Below are positions 8,109 through 19,260 of a stretch of DNA of 38,547 nucleotides, piece by piece. Location of the stretch: contig SHUM01000033.1 of assembly GCA_009691245.1 (NCBI GenBank), positions 1 through 38,547 of the forward strand, given 5' to 3'. Position 1 is the first letter of the stretch; each line of letters opens with the position of its first letter. The translations under genes and the position numbers were made by a program. The stretch is from Acidobacteriota bacterium. GTDB lineage: Bacteria > Acidobacteriota > Terriglobia > 2-12-FULL-54-10. The notes beneath the pieces are model-generated. The model did not search any database, had not been told where the DNA came from, and saw nothing but the letters and a program-made list of their open reading frames with translations.

Positions 8109-9524
8109 ATGCTGCGCTTTTACAATACGCTCACCGCACGCACCGAGGATTTTGTTCCTCTGGAGAATCGCAAGGTGCGCATGTACATCTGCGGGCCGAC
8201 GGTGTATGGCTTCGCGCATATCGGCAATTTCCGCACCTTCTTGTTTGGCGACATCCTGCGCCGCCACATCCGTCACAGCGGCTACGACCTGCTCCACGTG
8301 ATGAACATCACCGACGTGGACGACAAGACCATTCGCAACTCCATTGCCGCGGGTCTCTCGCTGCGTGATTTCACCGACCAGTATATTGCCGCGTTCAATG
8401 AGGATTGTCAGCGCCTGCGCCTGGAGCAGCCCGAGCTGGTGGTGCGTGCCACCGATCACATTCAGGAGATGGCTCACGCTATCAAGCAGCTTCAGGACAA
8501 GGGCTTCACTTACACCAGCGAAGGGTCCATCTATTACCGCATTGCCAACTTCGCGAATTACGGCAAACTCTCGAAGATCGACGTAGAAGGAATGATGGCC
8601 GGGGCGCGGGTCGATAACGACGAGTATGAGAAGGCGGATGCACGGGACTTCGTTCTCTGGAAAGCGCCGAAGGAAGGCGAGCCGTTCTGGGAGACCGAGA
8701 TCGGGCCGGGTCGTCCGGGCTGGCACATTGAGTGCTCCGTGATGGCCGGCAAATATCTCGGCGACACATTTGACATTCACGCCGGCGGGGTTGATCTGGC
8801 GTTCCCGCATCATGAGAATGAGATTGCCCAGTCGGAGGCTCTCACCGGCAAACAGTTCGTGCGCTACTGGCTGCACGCCGAGCATCTGCTGGTGGATGGC
8901 CAGAAGATGTCGAAGTCGCTCGGCAATTTCTACACGCTGCGCGACCTGCTCGACAAGGGCTATGCGGCGGAGTCGATTCGCTATCTGCTGTCCTCCGTCC
9001 CTTATCGCAAGCAGTTGAATTTTACGTTGGAAGGGCTCCGGCAGGCAGCAGCGGCGATTGAGCGTCTGCGCAACTTCCGTTTTCGTCTGGCGAATTCGGA
9101 TATTCCCGAGGGTGTTCATCTGGAAATTCAGGCGAAGGCAGCGGCATTTCCCTCCGCGATGCGTACTGCCCTCGACGATGATCTGAATACGGCGGCGGCG
9201 CACGGCGCGCTGTTCGAGCTGGTGCGCGATGCCAATACGGCGATCGACGCGGGTCAACTCCGCAAGAGTAATATTGCCGGACTGCTTGCGGCGATTGACG
9301 AATGGAACATCATCTTTGACGTGATGCCGATCGAGTCCGAGATCGGGGCGGGGAATTCGAATGGCCGGTTGAGCCCGGAGCAAGTGGAGGCCCAGCTCGC
9401 CGCGCGATTGGATGCGCGCAAGCAGCGGCAGTTCGCGCTCGCCGACCAGATCCGCGATGATCTCATCGCGGCGGGCATCATTATCGAAGATTCAAAAGGC
9501 GGATCGCGCTGGCGTTACAAGTGA
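8109..9524 (+). CDS. cysS: Cysteinyl-tRNA synthetase
   Basis: A 471-residue class I aminoacyl-tRNA synthetase that charges tRNA-Cys. The HIGH-type motif is HIGN at 37-40 and the KMSKS loop is at 266-270. The zinc ligands are recognisable as Cys28 in ICGPTVYG, Cys209 in WHIECSVM, and the HHENE region at about 234-238. Full family length. The ATG has no clear ribosome site. It heads a plus-strand run with the YraN-like gene (44-bp gap) and galT. Confidence 0.97.
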   Translation: MLRFYNTLTARTEDFVPLENRKVRMYICGPTVYGFAHIGNFRTFLFGDILRRHIRHSGYDLLHVMNITDVDDKTIRNSIAAGLSLRDFTDQYIAAFNEDCQRLRLEQPELVVRATDHIQEMAHAIKQLQDKGFTYTSEGSIYYRIANFANYGKLSKIDVEGMMAGARVDNDEYEKADARDFVLWKAPKEGEPFWETEIGPGRPGWHIECSVMAGKYLGDTFDIHAGGVDLAFPHHENEIAQSEALTGKQFVRYWLHAEHLLVDGQKMSKSLGNFYTLRDLLDKGYAAESIRYLLSSVPYRKQLNFTLEGLRQAAAAIERLRNFRFRLANSDIPEGVHLEIQAKAAAFPSAMRTALDDDLNTAAAHGALFELVRDANTAIDAGQLRKSNIAGLLAAIDEWNIIFDVMPIESEIGAGNSNGRLSPEQVEAQLAARLDARKQRQFALADQIRDDLIAAGIIIEDSKGGSRWRYK

Positions 9525-9568
9525 TTGGATGCCTGAGCGGTAGCTGATTCGTGTGAGCGGATGGGATT

Positions 9569-10033
9569 ATGCAGATGCCGTTAGCGATCTCACCTGCCAG
9601 ATTGTGGCGAAAAATGGTTCGCGCCGCGTCGCTCGCCCGTTTGCGTCGAGCGGGCTTGACCACCGCGAAAGCCCGGCTGGGTCGGGCAGGCGAAGAAGCG
9701 GCCTACTGGCATCTTCGTGAGCAGGGCTTCGTGATGGTCGCGCGCAATTATCGTCCGGAAGGACTAAAGGGCGAGATTGATCTGATCGGCTGGGAGGGCG
9801 GCACATTGGTATTTGTGGAAGTAAAGTCGCGCAGCCGCACCGATCTGCAAGCTCCCGAAGCCGCCGTGGATCGTGCCAAGCAAGGCCATGTGCTGGCAGC
9901 GGCGCGACAGTACCGGCACCATGCGCGGCAGGAGTCGGCTCCGGTGCGATTTGATATTGTCAGCGTCGAGTATTCCAATGAGAACGCTACGGACGCGCCG
10001 CGCATTCAACATCTCCGCGAAGCTTTCCGATAG
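9569..10033 (+). CDS. YraN/UPF0102 family protein, endonuclease-like fold
   Basis: A 154-residue protein of the UPF0102 (YraN) family, a small group with a restriction-endonuclease-like core whose cellular role is not firmly established. The core motifs are GRAGEEAAYWHL (39-49), NYR...GEIDLIGW (60-74) and VFVEVKSRS (81-89). The acidic and Lys residues (Glu42, Asp71, Glu84, Lys86) form the expected nuclease-type site. The first 30 or so residues are a basic extension, so translation might start at a later codon. It lies between cysS and galT on the same strand. Confidence 0.88.
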   Translation: MQMPLAISPARLWRKMVRAASLARLRRAGLTTAKARLGRAGEEAAYWHLREQGFVMVARNYRPEGLKGEIDLIGWEGGTLVFVEVKSRSRTDLQAPEAAVDRAKQGHVLAAARQYRHHARQESAPVRFDIVSVEYSNENATDAPRIQHLREAFR

Positions 10034-10064
10034 ATCAAGAGAGAATCAGCTCTAGGGAGTTTCC

Positions 10065-11066
10065 TTGCCTGAGTTGCGCAAAGACCCCATCACCGGACGC
10101 TGGGTGATCATCGCCACGGAGCGCGCCAAGCGGCCCACGGATTTTCTGCGCGAGCCCTCCACCCACGCTCACGGAGACTTCTGCCCATTTTGTCCCGGCA
10201 ACGAGGCGAAGACGCCGTCGGAAATTCTGGCCTATCGCGGGAATGGCTCCACGCCCAATTCGACGGGCTGGACCGTGCGCGTGATCCCCAATAAATTTCC
10301 GGCGCTGGGCATCGAAGGCGACTTGGGTCGCATGGGCGAAGGACTGTTCGACAAGATGAACGGCGTGGGCGCCCATGAAGTGATTATCGAAACGCCCGAG
10401 CACGAAGGCACCTTCAGCCGGCTTACTGAAAAAGGGTTGGAAGATGTACTCTGGGCTTATCGCGACCGCATTGTGGACCTGCGCAAGGACCGCCGCTTCC
10501 GCTATATTTTAATTTTCAAAAATCACGGCGAAGCAGCAGGCGCGTCGCTGGAACACCCGCATTCCCAGTTGATCGCTCTGCCCATTGTGCCCATCCGCGT
10601 GCGCGAGGAAGTGGATGGCGCCAGGCAGTATTACTCGCTCAAGGAGCGTTGCATTTTCTGCGACATGATCCGCCAGGAGATGGATTCCAAGGTGCGCGTA
10701 GTGGATGAAAACGAAAGCTTCGTAGTCATCGAGCCCTATGCGCCGCGCTTCCCCTTTGAGACGTGGATATTGCCCAAGGTGCATGAGTCGCATTATGAAA
10801 ATGGGCAGATGCGCGAGTTTCAGAATTTGTCGCGGGCGCTCAAGAAGCTGGTCTCGCAGATGGACCAGGTGCTGGAGCGGCCTGCCTATAATATGGTCAT
10901 ACACACCTCACCCGTGCAGGAGCTGACCAGCGCGCACTATCACTGGCATATAGAACTGATGCCTAAGCTGACCCGCGTCGCTGGCTTCGAGTGGGGCACT
11001 GGGTTCTACATCAACCCCACCCCGCCGGAAGAGGCCGCGCAGTTTCTGCGCAACGCCGAGATCTAA
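10065..11066 (+). CDS. galT: Galactose-1-phosphate uridylyltransferase
   Basis: A 333-residue GalT of the HIT superfamily, which exchanges UMP between UDP-glucose and galactose-1-phosphate in the Leloir pathway. The active-site HPH triad is at 164-166, with His166 as the nucleophile. A CPFC zinc pair is at 40-43, and the C-terminal HYHWHIELMPK segment is typical. A second CIFC pair is at 196-199. The start is a TTG with AGGGAG 6 bases upstream; no ATG is better placed. It is 31 bp after the YraN-like gene, and no other gal gene is in the window. Confidence 0.94.
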   Translation: MPELRKDPITGRWVIIATERAKRPTDFLREPSTHAHGDFCPFCPGNEAKTPSEILAYRGNGSTPNSTGWTVRVIPNKFPALGIEGDLGRMGEGLFDKMNGVGAHEVIIETPEHEGTFSRLTEKGLEDVLWAYRDRIVDLRKDRRFRYILIFKNHGEAAGASLEHPHSQLIALPIVPIRVREEVDGARQYYSLKERCIFCDMIRQEMDSKVRVVDENESFVVIEPYAPRFPFETWILPKVHESHYENGQMREFQNLSRALKKLVSQMDQVLERPAYNMVIHTSPVQELTSAHYHWHIELMPKLTRVAGFEWGTGFYINPTPPEEAAQFLRNAEI

Positions 11067-11091
11067 CAGGCTGCCGATAAACTCTCCAGAG

Positions 11092-11192
11092 ATGTCTTTC
11101 CGAAGCTCGGCGTATTTTGCCGGGCTGAGGAATCTGTTTTTGTTTTAGCAGTACGGGACAAAAGCAGATTCCTCGCTCGGCTCGGAATGACA
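11092..11192. repeat. Dispersed palindrome, repeat family A, degenerate copy 1
   Basis: The right arm, AGATTCCTCGCTCGGCTCGG then AATGAC (about 11166-11191), is the reverse complement of the GTCATTCCGAG...GAGGAATCTG core found at 37350. The left arm (about 11094-11142) matches only in pieces, with extra bases inside. It fills the gap between galT and the convergent methyltransferase gene. Confidence 0.7.
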
Positions 11193-11216
11193 AAGAAAAA
11201 CAGTAATTCAGCAATC

Positions 11217-11900
11217 CTAAGCAACAGGGACTACTTGCCCGGTTGCCTTGTCATTGAGGTGGCTCAATACGATAGTGGGAGATAGGAGTGGAGCGGCGGC
11301 GCGAATGTGGAATTTCATTAGCAGATAAGGAAAGTAGCCGAAGAAGTTGCACTTGCCAACCAGGTCTCCCATGGTTGCGTAGGTAAAAAATGAATGGTGG
11401 TCCTCGTTCTCCAGAGTGGCCATCGGGATTCCCAACCGCTCGATTATGCGGAAAACCCAGAAGCCCTGGTTGGGCGTGGTCATCACCAGTTGGCCGCCGG
11501 GCTTGAGGATGCGCTTGAACTCCGAGACCGTAAAGGCCGGATTGAGCAAATGTTCGATGACTTCGGTACACCAGATCAGATCAAGCGAACTTTCAGCGAA
11601 CGGCAGCTTCAAGTTGACGTCGACCTGAGTCGCGCCTGCGTAGTGAGGCTCGATATCGCAGGAGTCCACAGCATAGTGTTTCTCCTTGAGCCGTTCCGAC
11701 CAATAGCCATCGCGGCAACCTACATCTAGCGCTGTTTTTTTCGCGCCCTCGCCGACCAACTGGTAGGCGATCAACTTTCCCTTCGTCGTATAACGAAGTT
11801 CGTATTGGCCAAAGTCGAGGGGAAATTTCTTGAGTTGGCGAACGATAGTTCTTAGCATTCGGTTTTCGCTGGTTGCTCCCTGATTTTCCACACTATACAC
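11217..11900 (-). CDS. Class I SAM-dependent methyltransferase
   Basis: A 227-residue methyltransferase of the methyltransferase-11 type. Motif I is ALDVGCRDGYW at about 57-67, an acidic residue follows at the second strand (SCDIEP, 80-85), then DLIWCTEVIEHLLNP at about 107-121 and RILKPGGQLVMTTPN at about 130-144. Sequences of this shape often act on lipids, quinones or sugars, but the substrate cannot be told. It stands alone, convergent with galT and divergent from thrB, and is more A/T-rich than those genes. The start is uncertain: GTG at 11900 or 11891, or ATG at 11858, none with a good ribosome site. Confidence 0.85.
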   Translation of the reverse strand: MYSVENQGATSENRMLRTIVRQLKKFPLDFGQYELRYTTKGKLIAYQLVGEGAKKTALDVGCRDGYWSERLKEKHYAVDSCDIEPHYAGATQVDVNLKLPFAESSLDLIWCTEVIEHLLNPAFTVSEFKRILKPGGQLVMTTPNQGFWVFRIIERLGIPMATLENEDHHSFFTYATMGDLVGKCNFFGYFPYLLMKFHIRAAAPLLSPTIVLSHLNDKATGQVVPVA

Positions 11901-11966
11901 CAGCGACAGGCCCGTTGTAAAAATAGGTTAGGATAGAGTGTTTGGTTGTGAGGCATAGACGGCTGC

Positions 11967-12905
11967 ATGGAATCATTTCGTGAAATCCGAGTGCGCGTTC
12001 CGGCCTCCAGCGCGAATCTGGGACCGGGCTTTGACGCGCTGGGCCTTGCCATGGGCCTTCACCTGCGCTGCACGTTGCGACCCTCGTCTCAAGGATTACG
12101 GATTGCTGCGCAGGGAGCGGCTTCGGAAGGCATTCCCGCTGATGCCAACAACCTGATATGGCAAATATTTTCCAAGCGGGCTGGGCCGCAGGCGGGACAG
12201 AACTTTGAATTAGTGATTGAGAATGATATTCCGCTTGGTCGCGGCTTAGGCAGCAGTGCCGCCGCCGTTCTCGCCGGGCTGGCTCTGGCGAATGAGGTCA
12301 ATGGTGGAGGGGGCGAGGGACAGACGCGGCAGAACCTGATCGAGCGGGCGACGGAGATCGAGGGGCATCCTGATAACGCCGCCGCCGCCGTGATGGGTGG
12401 CTTCGTGGCCAGTTGTCAGACGGAGTCCGGAAGCGTGTTGGCGCTGCCCTGCGCCGCGCCGGATAATTTTGAGGCGCTGCTGGTGATCCCGCAGTTCCAG
12501 CTATCCACCGAATCGGCCCGTGCCGCTCTGCCGGGGCAGTACGCGCGCCAGGACGCTGTGTTTAATGTGCAGCGCGTGGCGCTGCTGCTGGCCGCGTTGC
12601 AGAATGGACGAATTGACCTTTTGGGCGAAGCCATGCGCGACCGCATCCATCAGCCCTATCGCGCCCCGCTGGTGCCGGGCTTCGAGGAAATACTCAAGTT
12701 GCGAAATATCCCCGGGCTGCTGGGGACGGCGTTGAGTGGGGCCGGCCCCAGCGTGCTGGCGTTTTGCCAACCGCTGCCGGGCAACTCCGCACAGGACGCA
12801 CCTGCTGCCGCCATCCAGGACTGCTTCAGGAAGAATAATGTGGAATCAAGCGCCGTGCGGCTGCCGATAGACCATGATGGCATTGTCATTGAGAGGAGCT
12901 CGTAA
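11967..12905 (+). CDS. thrB: Homoserine kinase
   Basis: A 312-residue GHMP-family kinase that phosphorylates homoserine with ATP in threonine biosynthesis. The N-terminal VPASSANLGPGFDALGLA (11-28) and the ATP-binding IPLGRGLGSSAAAV (88-101) are hallmark segments, and the GHMP C-terminal glycine-rich SGAGPSVLAF is present. Length matches the family. It ends 5 bp before thrC, so the two are surely co-transcribed. The ATG has no strong ribosome site. Confidence 0.95.
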   Translation: MESFREIRVRVPASSANLGPGFDALGLAMGLHLRCTLRPSSQGLRIAAQGAASEGIPADANNLIWQIFSKRAGPQAGQNFELVIENDIPLGRGLGSSAAAVLAGLALANEVNGGGGEGQTRQNLIERATEIEGHPDNAAAAVMGGFVASCQTESGSVLALPCAAPDNFEALLVIPQFQLSTESARAALPGQYARQDAVFNVQRVALLLAALQNGRIDLLGEAMRDRIHQPYRAPLVPGFEEILKLRNIPGLLGTALSGAGPSVLAFCQPLPGNSAQDAPAAAIQDCFRKNNVESSAVRLPIDHDGIVIERSS

Positions 12906-12910
12906 CTTCC

Positions 12911-14320
12911 GTGGACTCACCTGTGTCTCACAGCCCATCGTCGCCGATGCCCAGAGTTTCGTCGGATCGCCCCAGCGGACACTTGCGCTGCATTGAAACT
13001 TCCTGCGCCGCCACGTATTCTCTCGACGACACGCGCTCGGAGTGCGCCAACTGCGGCAACCTGCTCGATGTGATCTACGAACACGCCGCCGATCCGGAGG
13101 CGCTCAAGCGGCTGTGGCGTGAGCGCAAGATGTCGCTCGATCCGCGCGATCTGAGCGGAGTCTGGCGCTTCCGCGAGATCATTCCATTCCTGCGTGAGCA
13201 GGATCAGGTGGTGACGTTGCGGGAAGGGAACACGCCGATCATTGAGTCGAAGCACGCCGCCGCCTATGCCGGTCTCGACTCCATCGGCTTCAAGCATCAG
13301 GGCTTCAACCCCACCGGATCGTTCAAGGATAACGGGATGACCGCGGGCGTCACCAAAGCGTTGAACCTGGGGCGCAAGATTGTTGCCTGCGTCAGCACGG
13401 GAAACACTTCGGCATCGCTGGCGGCCTATGCCTCCTATGGCGGGCTGCATGCCGTGATCTTCATTCCCGCCGGCCAGATCGCCGCGGGCAAGCTGGCTCA
13501 GTCGCTGGAGTACGGCGCCATCACCATTCAGGTGGAGGCCAATTTCGACGGGACATGGAAAGTCGTGTCACAATTCGTCGAGCAAGCCGGCGTTTACTTG
13601 ATGAACTCGGTGAACCCTTACCGCATTGAGGGACAGAAGACCATCGTGGTGGAGATCATGGAGCGGCTCAATTGGGAGCCGCCGGACTGGATCGTGTTGC
13701 CGGGCGGCAATCTCGGCAACTCCTCGGCCTTCGGCAAAGGGCTGCGCGAGATGCTTGAAATGGGGCTGATTAAGCGCATGCCGCGGCTGGCCATTATTCA
13801 GGCCGAAGGCTCGGCGCCTTTGCACCAGCTATTGTGCAAAGCCCGCGCCGAGGGCCGCGCGCCGCTGAGTTATCCCGCGCCCGTAGTCGCTGATCCCAGG
13901 ACGCTGGCCACTGCGATCAAAATTGGCGCTCCGGTTTCCTGGCGCAAAGCGTTGCGTGAATTAGAATCCACCAACGGCGTATGCGAATCTGTAAGCGAGC
14001 AGGAGATTGCCGACGCCAAGGCCGTCATCGGTCAAGCGGGCATCGGCTGCGAACCGGCTTCCGCCGCCAGCCTGGCGGGAGCCAGGAAGCTGGTCGCCGC
14101 CGGAATCATCAAGCCTTCGGAGCGTGTGATTGGAGTCCTCACCGGCAACATGCTGAAGGACCCCATGTACTCACTGGCGTACCACGAAGGAACTCTGTCC
14201 ACTCACGACGCGGACGGCGACCGGCGCATTGTGCCGCGTTTTCCCAATCGTCCCGTTGTGGTGCCTCCCGATCCTGCCGCGATCATGAAAGCGCTGGAGT
14301 CGGTTCGCCAGCGAGGCTAG
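12911..14320 (+). CDS. thrC: Threonine synthase
   Basis: A 469-residue PLP enzyme that converts O-phosphohomoserine to threonine. The PLP-binding Lys139 sits in NPTGSFKDNGM, and the phosphate-cup glycines are in LPGGNLGNSSAFGKG. The N-terminus has a four-Cys ribbon (Cys27, 32, 45, 48), which is known from threonine synthases of this fold type. The first 20 residues are Ser/Pro-rich and low in structure. The start is GTG at 12911, with GAGGAG overlapping the end of thrB, so the two are translationally coupled. The 250 bp after it hold no convincing gene. Confidence 0.95.
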   Translation: MDSPVSHSPSSPMPRVSSDRPSGHLRCIETSCAATYSLDDTRSECANCGNLLDVIYEHAADPEALKRLWRERKMSLDPRDLSGVWRFREIIPFLREQDQVVTLREGNTPIIESKHAAAYAGLDSIGFKHQGFNPTGSFKDNGMTAGVTKALNLGRKIVACVSTGNTSASLAAYASYGGLHAVIFIPAGQIAAGKLAQSLEYGAITIQVEANFDGTWKVVSQFVEQAGVYLMNSVNPYRIEGQKTIVVEIMERLNWEPPDWIVLPGGNLGNSSAFGKGLREMLEMGLIKRMPRLAIIQAEGSAPLHQLLCKARAEGRAPLSYPAPVVADPRTLATAIKIGAPVSWRKALRELESTNGVCESVSEQEIADAKAVIGQAGIGCEPASAASLAGARKLVAAGIIKPSERVIGVLTGNMLKDPMYSLAYHEGTLSTHDADGDRRIVPRFPNRPVVVPPDPAAIMKALESVRQRG

Positions 14321-14570
14321 AAAATCTGCATAGTTTTGGTGAAGAGAGCACGGGCTCCCATCGCAAAGGAGCCACCACCGGAAGGCAGCGGTCGAGCGCC
14401 GTCTGGCGTGCTCGTTGAGCAACCACTCTCTCTGGTAGCGGCCCTGTTTCGCCATTCGTGCGATCCGCAACCACTCGGTCCAGTCGGTCCTATAGGTACG
14501 GTTAGGACGGTAAGCTAAAAATAACCTCCTGATTTTCTAATATCCTTCTCACCACAATCCGATAGAAACT

Positions 14571-15689
14571 TTGAGCAAGGCCCTGAAACGGTTTGAGTCC
14601 GCTCCGGCCGCCCTGCTGCAATCATTGCAGACGGATGCATCTGAATGGGAGATGGGTAATCGTATGAAGGCACATAACTGGGGAATCCAGGCTACATCCA
14701 TATCCGGCTCCTACGCAGAGCCCTCGGCATTCGCCGCCAATTGGTGGGATGGCGTGCGAGCGCTGCCAACGCTTCCTTCCGTTCTCTTTCGCTTCCTTGG
14801 GCTGGTGGGAGATTCACGGAATACTGTGGAGGAGATTGCAGAATTTGTCTGTCAGGACCCTGCCCTGCTAGCCCGCGTTCTTCCCGTGCTTCCTGAAGGA
14901 TTCTCCAGTGTCGATGACAAGCCTCTGCGTCAGGCCATCAGTTCGCTTGGACGTGATCGGTTGCGGGCGCTGGCGCATACCACTCCCTTGGTCCGATCCC
15001 TCGACACAGCCTGTTCGGGGTCTTACGCCGCGACGCTGTGGGAGCGTTCCTTGCTGTGCGCCACTGCAGCGCAGGCGGCGGCCAGTTTCCTGGGACTCAC
15101 TCGTCCCGAGCGCTACTACGTTGGCGGGTTGTTACACGACCTAGGGTATCTGGTCGCCCTGCAGAAGCGGTCAGACTTGTTTACTTCCGCCCTGAGGCTC
15201 TGGACACGGCGGCCTGCCGGATTACTGGAAATGGAAGCGGAGACTTTTGGCGCCAATCACTGTGAGATTGGAATCAGTGTCGCCAGGCAACTCCAGATTC
15301 ATCCTTGGTTTTACCCTGCGATCGCATGTCATCACACTCCTGCGCTGGACGGGGATCAAGTGAGCCGAATCACCGCACTGGCATCGGCGTTCTGTAGTTG
15401 GCAAGGGCTGGATCTATTTCCCAAGCAGTTGTTCTCCACTCACTCATTCACCACAGGCTTCCGGGAACGCGAAGCGCGCACCCGCGAGATGCACGAGATA
15501 CTGCGCGGCCTTGTCCCACAGTTACTGGAGATAGACCGGCACCACCTGTTGGCCAGCATGTTGAGTACGGTGCGCCCCACCCGCGCGGCTTTCCGCGAGA
15601 GTTTCATGGATCGGTTCGTGGCCGGGGAAAGCTGGACTCATATCTATCGATACGCACAAGCCGCCGAGACCATCGCAGCGGTGGCATGA
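14571..15689 (+). CDS. HDOD-domain signalling protein
   Basis: A 372-residue protein with an HDOD domain (about 60-265), a degenerate relative of HD phosphohydrolases found in regulatory proteins. It keeps an HD pair at 189-190 (GGLLHDLGYLV) and an ACHHTP segment near 260. Typical lead-in features are LPTLPSVLFRFLGLV and the QDPALLARVL segment. I see no receiver, GAF or EAL/GGDEF domain, so it is a stand-alone form; its partner and signal are unknown. No good ribosome site exists: TTG at 14571 is the upstream limit (TAA at 14538), and ATGs at 14652 and 14664 are alternatives that spare the domain. Confidence 0.85.
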   Translation: MSKALKRFESAPAALLQSLQTDASEWEMGNRMKAHNWGIQATSISGSYAEPSAFAANWWDGVRALPTLPSVLFRFLGLVGDSRNTVEEIAEFVCQDPALLARVLPVLPEGFSSVDDKPLRQAISSLGRDRLRALAHTTPLVRSLDTACSGSYAATLWERSLLCATAAQAAASFLGLTRPERYYVGGLLHDLGYLVALQKRSDLFTSALRLWTRRPAGLLEMEAETFGANHCEIGISVARQLQIHPWFYPAIACHHTPALDGDQVSRITALASAFCSWQGLDLFPKQLFSTHSFTTGFREREARTREMHEILRGLVPQLLEIDRHHLLASMLSTVRPTRAAFRESFMDRFVAGESWTHIYRYAQAAETIAAVA

Positions 15690-15813
15690 TCGAAATTACG
15701 GTGCCGATTACTTCCGAATCACCTAACCAAACGCAAGGTGTCGCAGACACTGGTTGCCTTCCTGCGGAAGGCCAGCGGAGTCGAGAATCAAAATACCATC
15801 TGCAAAATAAATC

Positions 15814-15850
15814 GCGGCCAGGTTCGCCGGTAATGGCTTGGCCTGGCCGC
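15814..15850. other. Hairpin in the gap after the HDOD gene
   Basis: GCGGCCAGG at 15814-15822 pairs perfectly with CCTGGCCGC at 15842-15850 across a 19-base loop. No T-run follows, so a terminator is possible but unproven. The rest of 15690-15980 shows nothing else I can name. Confidence 0.4.
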
Positions 15851-15980
15851 TAGTATTTGGATAGTACGCGTGAAGTCATCTCACGCTATGCAGTCTCGTA
15901 CAAATGTTCCATAGAACAATTCGAGATGCTAATAAGCTCTCAAAAAAAGGCTCCGGACTGAAGCACATCTGATGAAAACC

Positions 15981-16214
15981 TTACTTCTTGCCGGTGGCGC
16001 GGAAGTTGGCCCAGCGCTTTTTTGCGGCGTCGGCGATGCGGCGGCGGCCTGCGGCGGATAGCTTGCGGCGGCCGCTCTTCTTGCGCCCTGCCTTTGTCGG
16101 GGCAGCGGCAAATTTTTGAGCGTTGACACTTTTCAGCAGGCGAATCGCCTGATTGATTCGCTCGACGTCACGTTCCAGCTCACGTATTGCTGTCTCGATT
16201 CCAGTAGTCGGCAT
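15981..16214 (-). CDS. Small basic protein: coiled-coil N-terminus plus C-terminal GRRRIADAAKKRWA motif
   Basis: A 77-residue protein in two parts. Residues 1-35 look like an amphipathic helix with heptad-like spacing (IRELERDVERINQAIRLL). The C-terminal half is Lys/Arg-rich with the segment KLSAAGRRRIADAAKKRWAN. Small proteins of this plan recur in Acidobacteria and Planctomycetes, and the basic tail may bind DNA or RNA; I do not know their function. The start is secure: ATG with AGGAGGGA 7 bases upstream. No partner gene is close. Confidence 0.7.
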   Translation of the reverse strand: MPTTGIETAIRELERDVERINQAIRLLKSVNAQKFAAAPTKAGRKKSGRRKLSAAGRRRIADAAKKRWANFRATGKK

Positions 16215-16414
16215 TCTGATTCCCTCCTAGTTTGTAATCCCAATAATCCAAGGCACAGTTAGAATACGAAAAATAACTATAAAGTTAGTCTCTCTATTCC
16301 GCCTCACTTCGAGGTTACAAGCGAATTCAATATAGTGTCAACAGTCTGGCTAAGAATAAAGGATTGCGGAATGCAACTTTCAATTCCGTATTCTGGATGC
16401 GGCGACTTCGTTTC

Positions 16415-16843
16415 CTACCAGTCAATCAGTGGAGATTCAAAAATCACTTCGGTCCCCGGTGCGGTCACATCTCCCGTTGCTTCGGCGGTGACAAAAAGGA
16501 TATATTTCCGCCGCGGAGTGAGTGTCTCAATACGAGCGACTCTCTTGTCATCCACTCGCAATTGCCCCGTATTGACCGCATGCTGGCGGTCGGCATCGGC
16601 CACCCAAAGCACATAGCGAGTGTGTTGTGGATGCAATGCGGAAGGGTCCGGCACGTTGGAGAGCTTCACCTCCAGCCGGTTATTTCGGTCGTAAGTCAAT
16701 TCTACTTTGATGGTGCCAACGCCGCCGCGCGCCAGAGCGGTTGGCCTGAACTTAACTCCTTTTGCGCAACCCATCCCGAATAGGGTAGCTGCCATGAGTA
16801 GGTAGGCTATTCGTGCGCCCTGGCATCTGTTTACTGAAGACAT
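16415..16843 (-). CDS. Putative lipoprotein, function unknown
   Basis: A 142-residue protein from the ATG at 16843 (GAGG 6 bases upstream; a longer frame starts at 16879). The N-terminus has a hydrophobic stretch ending in a lipobox-like LFGMGC, so Cys26 is the likely lipidated residue. The mature part is beta-rich, with VLWVADADRQHAVNTGQLRV and LTPRRKYILFVTAEAT. This loosely recalls the C-terminal domain of RskA-like anti-sigma proteins, but the likeness is too weak to assign. Nearby minus-strand genes are small and unrelated. Confidence 0.65.
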   Translation of the reverse strand: MSSVNRCQGARIAYLLMAATLFGMGCAKGVKFRPTALARGGVGTIKVELTYDRNNRLEVKLSNVPDPSALHPQHTRYVLWVADADRQHAVNTGQLRVDDKRVARIETLTPRRKYILFVTAEATGDVTAPGTEVIFESPLIDW

Positions 16844-17012
16844 TCGTGGCCTCAATTGCAGTATATCCCACGCGCGCATGGAATCGCCAAGCGGAGACCT
16901 GCCGGGAAGAGTGAGCGGATGTGTGCGATATCAATCTCAGAGGCAGCACAGAGGCAGTCAAGTGGCAGCCAAGGGGCTGCTTAGCTGACGAGCCGTAAGC
17001 ATGCCGTTATCA

Positions 17013-17207
17013 TTAAGCATCGGAAAGGCCTTCCTGGTGGTCCGCTTCTTTCTCGCCTTCTTTCCGGACCTTGGCCAACAACTCATCGAGTTCCGCGGAC
17101 TCGAAGATTTCCCGGCAATCTAGGCATTCGAAAAACTTGCCGTTGGCGTCTTGTGAAATCACTTCCACGCGCGCGTGCGAGCAGGATTGGATGGGTGGTT
17201 GGGTCAT
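17013..17207 (-). CDS. Small protein with a zinc-ribbon-like C-x-H ... C-x2-C pattern
   Basis: A 64-residue protein. CSHARVEVISQDANGKFFEC holds Cys and His ligands and is followed by LDC, making an apparent four-ligand metal site (CSH then CLDC). The C-terminal half is acidic and helical (ELDELLAKVRKEGEKEAD). The ATG has GGAG about 11 bases upstream. Small ribbons of this kind are common and usually unassigned. Confidence 0.6.
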   Translation of the reverse strand: MTQPPIQSCSHARVEVISQDANGKFFECLDCREIFESAELDELLAKVRKEGEKEADHQEGLSDA

Positions 17208-19146
<1,939 letters not shown>

Positions 19147-19199
19147 GCGTGTTCGCCGAACTTGCTACTCTCTGTATGGGCGACCTGTTTTTTTGCGTT

Positions 19200-19234
19200 G
19201 TCGTCCTGAGCGTAGCGAAGGACCTGTTGTTCGG
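19200..19234. repeat. Dispersed repeat family A, solo arm (copy 2)
   Basis: GTCGTCCTGAGCGTAGCGAA followed by GGACCTG matches the left arm of the palindrome at 26395 with two changes. It lies in the atpD-atpC gap. Confidence 0.75.
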
Positions 19235-19260
19235 ATGAGTCTGGTATCAGATTGTCACAA

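Noticed and set aside
8010-9383. 457-codon open frame on the strand opposite cysS
   Set aside because: It mirrors cysS, whose motifs (HIGN, KMSKS) are intact. The antisense product has no recognisable family.
14483-14511. GGTCCTATAGGTACGGTTAG palindrome-like stretch as an operator
   Set aside because: Only 6-7 pairing bases and no nearby regulator; could be chance.
14336-14518. 60-codon frame after thrC
   Set aside because: Low-complexity Pro/Gly content, no ribosome site and no recognised domain.
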